Shown here piece by piece: positions 31,713 through 41,419 of a DNA stretch of 64,000 nt (its first letter is position 1; each line of letters opens with the position of its first letter). The stretch comes from Zanthoxylum bungeanum (Eukaryota; Streptophyta; Magnoliopsida; Sapindales; Rutaceae): NCBI GenBank assembly GCA_019454045.1, contig SKCR01033644.1:1-64000 (forward strand), read 5' to 3'. Below the pieces are notes generated by a model. It was not told where the DNA came from and searched no databases. It saw nothing but the letters and a program-made list of their open reading frames with translations. Position numbers and translations under genes: made by a program.

Positions 31713-34274
31713 GTCCTATGCAGTGTGTACCAAAGAAAGGAGGAATTACTGTTGTCACCAATGAAAAGAATGAGCTGATTCCAACAAGAACGGTAATTGG
31801 ATGGAGAGTATGTATGGATTATAGGAAGCTGAACAAAGCCACGAGAAAGGACCATTTTCCGCTACCATTCATTGACCAGATGTTATACAGACTGGCAGGA
31901 CATGAGTTCTATTGCTTTCTTGACGGATATTCAGGGTACAATCAGATTGCCATCGCACCAGAATACCAGGAGAAAACTACTTTTACATGTCCCTATGGTA
32001 CTTTTGCTTTCCGCAGGATACCATTTGGATTATGTAATGCCCCTGCCACTTTTCAGTGTTGCATGATGGCCATCTTCTCAGACATGCTGGAGCAGAGTAT
32101 GGAGGTTTTTATGGATGATTTTTCTGTGTTTGGAGATTCTTTTGACCATTGTTTGCAAAATTTGGAACAAGTATTACAAAGGTGCGAAGATACAAACCTG
32201 GTACTCAATTGGGAGAAATGCCATTTCATGGTACAGGAAGGCATTGTTCTTGGACACCGGATTTCAAAAAAGGGAATCGAGGTAGACAAAGCAAAAATCG
32301 AGACAATTGAGAAACTACCTCCACCAACATCTGTCAAAGGGATTCGGAGTTTTGTTGGACATGCATGTTTTTACAGGAGATTTATTAAAGACTTTTCCAA
32401 GATTGCCAAACCTCTTTGCAATATTCTGGAAAAGGATGTGCCTTTCAACTTCACCAAAGAATGCCAGGAAGCTTTCGAGATCTTAAAACATAAGCTGATT
32501 TCTGCCCCCATCATTGTAGCACCAGATTGGACCATTCCATTCGAGGTAATGTGTGATGCTAGTGATTTTGCTGTAGGTGCAGTTTTGGGACAACGCAAAG
32601 CAAAGATTTTCCACACCATTTACTACTCCAGCAGAACTCTGAATGAAGCTCAACTCAACTACACAACCACTAAAAAGGAGTTGCTCACAGTTGTGTACGC
32701 TTTTGACAAATTTCGCTCCTATCTGCTGGGTCCCAAAGTGTTGGTCTACACAGATCATTCAACAATCAAATATCTGATCACAAAGAAAAATGCCAAACCC
32801 AGATTGATCCGTTGGATACTTCTTTTGCAAGAATTCGACGTGGAGATTCGAGACAGGAAAGGAACAGAAAACCAGATGGCAGATCACTTATCGAGGCTCG
32901 AGAATGGAGAAACAGCTGACAGAGAACTGACAATCAAAGAAACATTTCCAGATGAACAACTGTTTTCCATGAAACAACAGGAAGTCCCTTGGTATGCTGA
33001 CTATGTCATTTATATTGTATCAGGAAAATGGCCGTTAGAATGGACAACTAAGCAACGGAAGAAGTTCTTCAAAGAAGTCAAGCACTATGTCTGGGATGAA
33101 CCGTACCTGTTTAAACGCTGTGCTGATCAATTATTAAGACGGTGTGTTCCACAGGAGGAGGTCAACAGTGTTTTGCAACACTGTCATTCATCACCATACG
33201 GCGGACACTTCAGTGGAAACAAAACTGCAGCTAAAGTCCTTCAATCAGGTTTGTTCTGGCCCACACTTTTTAAAGATGCTTATCTTTTTGCTTTTCAATG
33301 TGACAGGTGCCAGAGAACGGGGAATATTTCGAAGAGAAATGAAGGACCGTTGCAAAACATTCTGGAAGTGGAAATATTCGATGTATGGGGTATTGATTTC
33401 ATGGGACCCTTTGTTCCATCATTTGGAAACCTGTACATCCTGGTTGCTGTAGATTACGTCTCCAAATGGGTTAAGGCAATTGCACTCCCATCCAATGATT
33501 CTAAAGTGGTGATCAAATTCCTGAAAAAGAACATTTTCACTCGGTTTGGAACACCTCGAGCAATCATCAGCGATGGTGGTTCTCATTTCTGCTACAAATA
33601 CTTCGATGCACTCCTATCCAAATACAGAGTTACTCACAAAGTTGCCACTGCTTACCATCCATAGTCAAATGGACAGGTTGAGGTTTCAAACAGGGAGATC
33701 AAGAGAATCCTAGAAAGGACCGTTGGATCAACAAGGAGGGACTGGTCTACCAAACTAGATGATGCATTATGGGCCTACCGAACAGCTTACAAGACACCCA
33801 TTGGTATGTCTCCATATCGATTGGTGTTTGGGAAAGCATGCCATCTGCTAGTTGAGCTTGAACACAAGGCGTACTGGGCACTGAAGAAGTTGAATCTTGA
33901 CTCACAAGCTGCAGGAGAGAAAAGACTTCACCAACTCAATGAATTGGAGGAATTTCGCCTACAGGCTTATGACAATGCCAAATTATACAAGGAAAAGACC
34001 AAAAAATGCATACCAAAAAATAGTGCACAGACAGTTGGAACCAAGGCAGCAGGTGTTGTTGTACAACTCGAGGTTAAAACTTTTCCCTGGAAAGTTAAAA
34101 TCTAGGTGGTCCGGACCATTTGTGATCACTCAGGTTTTACCATATGGAGCTGTTGAGTTACTGGATCCCAATACCAACAATACATTCAAAGTTAACAGTC
34201 AGCGTGTCAAACACTACTGGGGAGAATCATTTGAGCGACAAAAAGAAAGTGTCACACTTTCAGATCCAGCATAA
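31706..34274 (+). pseudogene. Element A RT, RNase H and integrase
   Basis: A 652-codon open stretch (31706-33664) follows a one-base loss near 31710. RT shows [24 protein letters not shown] residues and FMDDF in place of YMDDF (about residue 135). RNase H shows [15 protein letters not shown] and TDHSTIKYL. Integrase has the HHCC finger (H...CDRCQRTG) and a core starting GIDFMGPF with [13 protein letters not shown] (from CAG) stops it at about 33662. The integrase tail continues in shifted frames to SVTLSDPA at 34274. It matches Athila-type pol. The enzymes copy and insert the element; this copy is dead. Confidence 0.92.
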
Positions 34275-34413
34275 ACGTTCAAGAAGTCACGTCTAGCTGA
34301 CGACTTTAAACTTAGCGCTCGCAGGGAGGCAACCCATGCAATTTTTGTATATATTGTGATTTGGTGTGATTTAATTTTGTGTGTTTAGTTTTTGCAGATT
34401 AAGTCATTTCAAG
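34275..34413 (+). other. Spacer between pol and ORF X
   Basis: Contains the CGCTCGCAGGGAGGCAACCCA block that follows pol in both A and B (B: 44301-44280, minus). A pyrimidine-rich run ending TTTTTGCAG (about 34389-34397) could be a splice acceptor upstream of ORF X. Confidence 0.45.
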
Positions 34414-34960
34414 ATGGAAGAAGTTCTCGCAAATCTTCACAAGCAATTTCCTTCTCTCCCTCAAAAATCTCTGATGAAAGTCTACAAAGCTCGCTTGGAA
34501 CGGATGAGGTTACTGACGATCTATGGTGTTCCAATGACATTCGTTGGGTAATTGAAGCACGAGTCCGATTGGCAGGTGAGTCTTCTGACTCTTTTATTTC
34601 ACACTTGCCTGGTTTTGGAAGAAGCACCTATGCAAAGAAACGAAGAGCTAAGCAAATGGGTGTTTGTTACAAATGTGCCGTTGGAATTGCAACACTCGTT
34701 GTCGTTATTTAGGAATGATGTCTGTTAATCGCGAAGACAAAATTAAATTCATTAGGGATGGCTTGAGTAAAGAGTCTTTAGATGATATATCTTCGACTCT
34801 TGAGACGCATCCCGGTGGATATGTTCACATAGACTTTCGCAGATTACATACACAATTTCAAAAAGAAAGACAACAGTTAAGTCTTGGGAATCTGACTCAA
34901 AAAGACCCTGTTTGCCAATTTATAAGAAAATTGGATGGGAAGCTTGTCGCTGACGCATAG
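34414..34960 (+). pseudogene. ORF X of element A, unknown protein, two frameshifts
   Basis: Begins MEEVLANLHK and reads 45 codons to a stop at 34549, then continues in a second frame (RWVIEARVRLAGESSDSF, then YAKKRRAKQMGVCYKCA) and a third (NREDKIKFIRDGLS to KLDGKLVADA, stop at 34958-34960). About 180 codons in total. Visible features are a basic KKRRAK segment, a CYKC motif with further cysteines in the next frame, and a charged C-terminal half. I do not recognise the family. It stands where some Athila elements carry an envelope-like frame, but no signal peptide or membrane segment is visible. The copy in B (minus, 44203-43674) retains the same start and end, arguing that it was once a real protein. 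Confidence 0.65.
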
Positions 34961-35162
34961 ACGTTAATCAAGCTGTAAATTTTTGTACATATTATATCTC
35001 TTTGTCTTTTCCTAATAATTTTGATTTGTTTTGTTGTTTTCTTTTGTTTTCTCCGACATGATCCAGATCTTGTTGACTATCACAATCTATTTTACTATTT
35101 TGCTACTAATCGTCCTTTGGAAGATACTTGTGCTATTTTTTTTACTCACCCTTTTCCGGTAT

Positions 35163-35169
35163 TATAAAT
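35163..35169 (+). promoter_or_regulatory. TATA-like box before LOG in element A
   Basis: TATAAAT 67 bp before the LOG start codon, within TTCCGGTATTATAAATTC. Element B has TATAAATT at the same place (minus, near 43450), although neighbouring bases differ. Confidence 0.4.
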
Positions 35170-35229
35170 TCAACTCATCCTTGCACTTTTGAAGTCATCC
35201 AGAGTTGAGAAAGAAAAAAAAAGTAAAAA

Positions 35230-35883
35230 ATGGAAGCCACTTCAAGAAAACGAGTTGAAAACATTTGTGTGTTTTGCGGTAGTAGTGTTGGTACTAAACC
35301 ACAATACAAAGAAGCAGCATAGGAGTTGGGTCGAGTATTAGCTGTAAGGAATATGCACTTAATATATGGTGGAGGAAATCTTGGATTAATAGGGATCGTT
35401 TCAAAGGCCGTACAAGAAGGAGGCAGTCATGTTTTGGGAATCGTCCTAAAATCCTTGGCAGAAGCAAATCTTATTGGATCATCAAACGGAGAGGAACTAA
35501 TCGTGCCAGGTATGTCTGAACGACTGGTAGAAATGATTAACCGTGCTGATGCTTTTATTGCTTTGCCAGGTGGCTTGGGTACATTGGAGGAAATTTTTAT
35601 TGTGTTATCTTGGGCGAACCTAAACATACACCAGAAACCGCTTGGACTACTCAATATTGATGGATTTTATGATTTTCTTTGTGTGTTTCTTGATGATGCT
35701 CGGAGAAATGGGTTCGTGTCAAAACCTATGAAAGAACTCCTCTTTACTGCCAGAACTGCTCCGGATCTGATAGACCAACTCATAGCTTATGAACCACAAG
35801 TTGACCCTATCCTATCAAAGATAAATTGGTCTGAGGACGATCGTGGTAAGAGGCGTCGAATTAATCTGGATCTTAACCTTTAA
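35230..35883 (+). pseudogene. LOG-like: Captured LOG gene in element A (cytokinin riboside 5'-monophosphate phosphoribohydrolase), one nonsense codon
   Basis: 217 codons from MEATSRKRVE to a TAA at 35881. LOG enzymes release free cytokinin base from its riboside monophosphate, in the cytosol and nucleus. Key parts are visible: VCVFCGS-type start (NICVFCGSSVG), YGGGNLGLIG at residues 46-55, the conserved Arg in MSER at residue 98, and the signature PGGLGTLEE at 113-121. The C-terminus ends RGKRRRINLDLNL. Length fits the family. The frame has no introns, whereas plant LOG genes are normally multi-exonic, pointing to capture through RNA. The only break is TAG at 35320 (codon 31; CAG in element B). 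It lies between ORF X and the 3' non-coding region of a retrotransposon. Databases often label this family lysine decarboxylase-like; the PGGxGTxxE signature supports LOG. Confidence 0.92.
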
Positions 35884-36424
35884 TTTCCTGTAGATTTCAG
35901 CTAACCAGGTACAACCTTCTAACTCTCATTTTACTGTTTAAGACATTGGGGACAATGTCTCATTTAGGTTTGGACGAGGGATTTAGTTGATTAGTACCTT
36001 GTTTTTAGTTTGTATGTTTTTTTTATTTTTAGTCCAAAACTTTTCGAAAAATACAAAAAAATTGAAAAATTTTCAAAAAAACTACAAAAATATTTTGCGA
36101 TTCTGTTTTTATTTTTGACTAAAAAAAGGTGAAATTGGTAAGAGATAGCCGAGTAAGGAATTTCCACTCCTGAGACGTATCTCAAACCATTTATTTCGAA
36201 ACAAGTTAATTTTTGTTTATTACATTTTGAATTATTTAATTCGTAAATTCTCCAAAAAAACGGACTAAAATGGACCTTCATATGCTCAGTTGGCAGATAT
36301 TATCAATATACATAGTAACATACGGACATGAGCTAAAATTGAAAAGTTAGTAATATTTCGTGCTATAGTTTAATTGGAGGAAGCATCTCTAAATAGTGAT
36401 GGAGTAAAAAAAAAAGTATCTAAG

Positions 36425-36640
36425 ATCCGGGTTATTAAGTCTGTAAGGGTGTTTTAACACCTAGTGCCCTAAAACCAACTGGTTTGGGAGTCACTGGCCC
36501 AAAGCTCGTTACATGGATCGAAGATGCTGCAAAAAAATATATCTGAAGTCTGAGTAATTAAGTTCGTAGGGGTGTCTTAACACCTGGTGCCCTAAAGCCA
36601 ACTGGTTTGGGAGCCACCAACCCAAAGCTCGCTACATAGA
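36425..36640 (+). repeat. Two tandem hairpin units near the element A 3' end
   Basis: Each unit holds a stem of TTTGGG with CCCAAA (9-nt loop) preceded by an AGGGTGT...AGTGCCCT pairing. Equivalent pairs lie at 2385-2612 (element F) and 41998-42210 (element B, minus). Confidence 0.6.
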
Positions 36641-36674
36641 CGGAAAGTATTGTATATAAATAAAAATAAAGAAA

Positions 36675-36730
36675 AAAAATCAGAAAAATCAGAAAAATCA
36701 GAAAAATCAGAAAAATCAGAAAAATTATTC
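36675..36730 (+). repeat. Short tandem repeat AGAAAAATC
   Basis: Five or six consecutive copies of a 10-bp unit of the form CAGAAAAATC. They are not seen in the B or F counterpart. Confidence 0.8.
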
Positions 36731-37228
36731 CATTGCTACAAAAAGGTGTGAAATCTGATAGAACTTTAGGACAAAAATATTACTCTTTTATCAACTGCAC
36801 TTATGACTGTTGTGGGCAAAAATGAGTTGATTAATATTTTGTTGGCTGTGTATATGGAGAATGGTAAAAATAATGGGAGAATTTACTTATTCAGTAATTT
36901 AGAAAGAAACAAAACAACTAGTAACTTGGAGTAGAATTTTCACCTGATTAGTCACTAACTATCTTTATTCTCTTTTCGCTTGTCTTTTCGCTTTTGTGTG
37001 CATTAGTTTTACTACCTTTTTACTTTTGTAAAATGTTTGTGGGTATCATTGCTGTAAACCCTCACGAGACTACACTCGTCCACTAGGGACACCTAGAGGT
37101 TTAAAGGCTTGTTGCATATGCTAAATGCAACCGTGATCCCTACGAAAGTGGCTTAGTTAAATTTTATTTTCATGTTATTTTATTTTTTGTTTTGCTCAAG
37201 GACTAGCAAAATGTTAGGTTTGGGGGTG

Positions 37229-39242
37229 TGATGAGTGATATTTATATCACTATTTCTCACTCATTTAACCTAATATTTTGTATTGTTTCTTGAGTTTTAT
37301 GAACGTTTTGATGTGTTTTATTGTTATTTTGCAGATAAATAAAGTTTGGACAACATTGGAGGCAATTTGGGGCAAAACCGGACAAAAATACGTCAACAGG
37401 AATATTTTCGTCTTTTGCGCGTCGCGACGCTGGACCAGATTTGCTAAAGTGCGTCGGGTCAACGGGTCAGAATCTGAAAAATTGACTTTGCTAACGTGCG
37501 CCGTGCCACGTGTCACCATCACAGAAGACTTGCTAACTTGCGCCTGCCACGTGTCATCATCCTACGGTGCCGACAATCATCATCTATGCTATCTTGCGCC
37601 ATGCCACGTGTCGACATCTCAACGGACTTGCTAAAATGCGCCGCTGCCATGTGTCACGATCTAACGCTGCCGACAATCGCGCCTCAGAGTGACGTAAGCA
37701 ATGACGTCATGAACAGTGCCACGTCATCGGATAAGAATCTGAGCCGGTGAATCAGCAAGTGACACGTGTCACTGTAGCGGGCGTCGCAACGCGCAACCCT
37801 TTAGTGTCGCGACGCTGGACCCCCATCCGCTCCTATAAGTAGAGCTCGAGATTTCAGTTTTTGTTGTACCATTTCCTCTCACTAATTCGATATAATTAGG
37901 GAGTTATTCTCTCTCTAAGTTTCTTTTAATTTAGTTTTGTAATTTTTTAATTACGTTCTGTAATAATAATAAGTTACTTTGTTTATTTTACAGTTTTTAC
38001 TATTCATCCATGAGGAGGTAACTTCCCTCTGCTAGGGTAAAAGGTAATTCTTTTACTATTGCTTCTTAGATTATTCTCCCATAATTATAATATATTCAAA
38101 GTTTTAAATTGGACTTAATAAGGATCCCGCCAGACTGGTCGGTTGGTAATTTTATTCCGCCTATATGGCTGGTTGTTTTCATTCCGCCTTTATGGCTGGT
38201 TGTTTTTATTCCGCCTATATGGCTGGTTATTTTGATTCCGCCTTTATGGCTGGTTTATGTTAAAATGATTCCGCCTTTATGGCTGGTTGTTTTTAAACTG
38301 ATTAAATCAAGATACCGCCTATATGGCTGGTTGGTAATGTTTTGCAAAGTTTATATTATATTATGGGAGAAATCTAATTAGTATATAGTAGAAGTATTTC
38401 CTTTTACCTTAGCAATTTTATTTTAATTCACTTTCAGCATTTATTTTACCGTATTTACTTTATGCAATTTTATTATAAGTCTTTTAAGTTTTTAGCCCTA
38501 GTTATGTGTCATAGCTAAGTTAGTTATCTAGGGTTGTGATGAATTTCAATTTAACCGGTTTATAAGGGTTAGATTATATTTTGGGTAATTTAAAGATTTA
38601 TTTATTGAGTCTTAATCTTAATGCTCTTTAATTAACTGGCCATTAATTAAATTGATTAGGTAAACTTAAAATGAACTAGACATAGGGATTTTAAGTTTAA
38701 GACCTTAGACTCAATAGCCCACGATCTTCCTTGAGGATAGATAACCCTTTAATAGATTTCCTTACATGATAGGAATATACCTGTCGGGCGGGGGTAGCCA
38801 TAATTGGAACTTGAACTTAATGAATCTAGGTAATTTGGTTGACATAGACATATGGTTCAATTGGATTATACTAGGTATTTGTAATTGACCATCGGAAGAG
38901 GCTTTTATATAATTTAGTGTTTCAGGTTAATAAATTGATATATTACCCAACTATAGGATAACTACTTCATCTTTTAAATAATATTGAAATAAGTCACAAC
39001 CCTGGATAGTTTTTATAAATTGAATTTTCATCATTTCACTTAAGTAAAAATTTATTTACTTGTTTTAAATTTAGAATCATCGCCTTTTTCCAACCGAATC
39101 AAATAAATTTGTTAGATACCAGTAATCAGTTAACCTCATAAAAATTAATAGATAAGGTTTTAAGTCCTCGTGGGATCGATACTTTTTATACTACTTGAAC
39201 GATACGTACGCTTGCGTTATACGTGTGTGTTTACGCCGGTCA
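37229..39242 (+). repeat. Element A LTR 2
   Basis: 2014 bp, nearly identical to LTR 1 with scattered substitutions and small indels (for example an added segment at about 38447 and a missing CpG-rich segment near 37430). Four CACGTG motifs lie at 37507, 37548, 37605 and 37763, TATAAGTA at 37834 and seven CCGCC-GGCTGG units at 38124-38333. It acts as the 3' LTR of the first copy and the 5' LTR of the second. Confidence 0.92.
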
Positions 39243-39375
39243 AGTTTTTGGCGCCGTTGCCGGGGACTTAGTTATCTTTACTATTAGTTTAAAGGTTAGA
39301 TACCTTTACTTGTATCTAATTTATCTTTTTACTTATTATTTTTGTTTTATTGTGTTTCAGGTTCTCAGACACTTC

Positions 39376-40584
39376 ATGAGACGAACCAGAAGCTTTGAAA
39401 TCCGACTGCTTGACCCAGAAATTGAAAGAACTATCAGACAGTTAAGAAGGGAAAGGCGAGAAGGCCAAGAAGCCTTAGTCAACATGGAACCTTAACCTTT
39501 GGAGGTTGCACCACCAATTCCCATTCGAGACAGAACCATTCCGGTGGTAGATGGCCTCATTTCGTGTATTGTACTTCCTCATTTACCAGCAAATGCAGGT
39601 GACATCAAAACTTACATTCAGATGATTCAGCAAACGGTTCAGTTTGGGGGAAATGCAACTGAAGATCCTATTGCCCACATCAGCAACTTCCTGGAAGTTT
39701 ACGGCACGTTCAATTACAACCGAGGAGCTGAAGAAGCTATGAGGCTGAGAGTTTTCCCATATTCCCTGAAAGACAGAGCAAAAGCTTGGCTACATTCACT
39801 ACCAGCAGGATCAATCACAACTTGGAACACTCTTACCACCAAATTCCTTGCAAAATACTTTCCACCAGCCAGAACTGCAAATTTGAGAAATGACATCACA
39901 TCCTTTGTGCAGCAAGATTCAGAATCCCTGTACGAAGCTTGGGAAAGATACAAAGATTTGCTCTGGAAATGTCCTCACCATGAGATTCCAAAATGGCTTC
40001 AAGTCCAAACTTTCTATAATGGACTTTCTGGACTGATGAGGACCACAATCGATGCTGCTGCTGGAGGAGCTTTAATGGCAAAAGGAGAAGATCAAGCCTG
40101 TGACCTAATTGAAGAAATGGCCAACAACAATTCCTTGTGGCCAACAGAAAGAAGTATGATTCAAAGAATTGCAGGAATTTATGAAGTTGGAGCTAATACA
40201 GTATTCAACACCAAGCTGGATCAGATATGCAAATTTATGGAGACTCTCAACACTCAAAGCACCACTGGATCCACAAGTTCACCATATAGAGGAGCACCAG
40301 AACCACACCAACTTGAAGAGACGGTGAATTATGTCAAAAATTTCAACAGACAGGGGAACAATCCATATTCCAACACCTACAACCCAGGGTGGAGGAATCA
40401 TCCTAATTTTTCATGGAGCAACAATTCAGGGCAAAAGAACTATCCACCACCTGGATTCCAGCAAAAAAGCCAGGAGCAGACAAATGAACCAGTGATGGCA
40501 GAGATGCTAGCTCAATTAAAAAGATATGAAGCCATGATTCAGAGCCAATCAGCTTCCATCAAAGCACTAGAGAATCAAATCTGA
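39376..40584 (+). pseudogene. Element A gag, copy 2, one internal stop
   Basis: Starts MRRTRSFEI. A TAA at 39493 splits 39 leading codons from an uninterrupted 361-codon gag core (39499-40584) ending at a TGA. It keeps the frame in the two places where copy 1 is shifted. It shares with copy 1 the TAA after NMEP, the TGA after LENQI and the TAA in the Lys/Glu tail. Element B has sense codons at the first two. Confidence 0.9.
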
Positions 40585-41105
40585 CAACTGGCCAATGCTC
40601 AGAGTTACAGACCACCAGGTAATCTTCCCAGCAACACAGAACCAAATCCAAGGAACCGAGGGAAGGAGCAATGTCAAGCCATTACCTTAAAGAGCGGTAC
40701 TGAGATCAACAAAGATGTTGGAATCCTGATGTCTCAAGAAGAAGTTCCAAAAGAAACCGAGAAACAGATGGAAGAAAAAGAAGCAAAATAAAAAGAAGCA
40801 AAGGAAAAAGAACCAGAACAGATCACTCCACCTCCACCTTTTCCTCAGCGTCTTCAGAAAAATAAACTGGACAAATAGTTTGCTCGTTTCTTGGAGATTT
40901 TCAAAAAGCTTCACATTAACATACCATTTGCAGAAGCCTTGGAACAAATGCCTAGCTATGTCAAATTCATGAAAGACATTCTTTCACGAAAACGGAGATT
41001 GGGAGATTACGAGACAGTAGCTTTGACAGAAGAATGCAGCGCCTTTATTCAGAGGAAACTTCCCCTGAAGTTGAAAGATCATGGCAGTTTCACAGTTCCA
41101 TGCAC
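40585..41105 (+). pseudogene. Element A gag tail and protease lead-in, copy 2, cut by deletion
   Basis: Continues collinearly with 30225-30745 as far as FTVPCTM. There the sequence switches at about 41106 to the minus-strand LTR of element B. A TAG near 40876 replaces a Gln codon of copy 1. The protease active site is missing. Confidence 0.88.
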
Positions 41106-41419
41106 CATGGCACGGCACACGTTAGCAAAGTCAAAATTTTCTCAGATTCTGACACGTGGACCCGATGCACGTTAGCTTTGTTTGGCGCACGTTAGGTGTC
41201 GCGATGCCAAGGGCTTGCACGTCGCGACGCGTGAAATGACCATTTTGCCCTTTTCATTCAATTTTCACTGTTTTGCTCCAAATTACCTCCAGAATGTCCT
41301 GAAACTTTATTTATATACAAAATAACACAAAACACATCAAAATATTCACAAAAATCAAGAAATTATACAAAATATTATGTTAAATGAGTGGGAAATAGTG
41401 ATAGATTTACCACTCATCA
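41106..41419 (-). repeat. Element B 3' LTR, inner part
   Basis: Matches 48986-49239 of the B 5' LTR and ends ACTCATCA. A CACGTG occurs at 41153. Together with 26207-26858 it forms the 3' LTR, less a missing middle of about 1.2 kb. Confidence 0.85.

Larger units (their letters stand above)
35884..37228 (+). other. 3' non-coding region and polypurine tract of element A
   Basis: No protein. Contains the hairpin GACATTG-GGGA-CAATGTC (35942-35959), a degraded internal polypurine tract (35965-35985), two hairpin-rich units (36425-36520 and 36545-36640), an array of five AGAAAAATC units (36675-36725) and the terminal polypurine tract GGTTTGGGGGTG (37217-37228). Confidence 0.75.
26859..41105 (+). 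mobile_element. Athila-like element A (plus strand), LOG-bearing, with a partial second internal copy
   Basis: Order: LTR (26859-28882), primer-binding site (28889-28906), gag-pol, ORF X, LOG, 3' non-coding region, polypurine tract (37217-37228), LTR (37229-39242), second primer-binding site (39249-39266), second gag and the start of the protease region, cut at 41105 where B's LTR resumes. The third LTR and 3' part are missing. The LTR-internal-LTR-internal order is that expected from unequal recombination, followed by a deletion that also removed part of B's LTR. Confidence 0.88.

Noticed and set aside
35230..35883. LOG frame as an ordinary host gene
   Set aside because: It is intronless, is repeated in a second element at the same internal position, and is bracketed by ORF X and the hairpin/polypurine region shared by both elements.
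36675..36730. CRISPR-like array
   Set aside because: A simple 10-bp repeat with no spacers; no CRISPR feature is plausible in this plant context.
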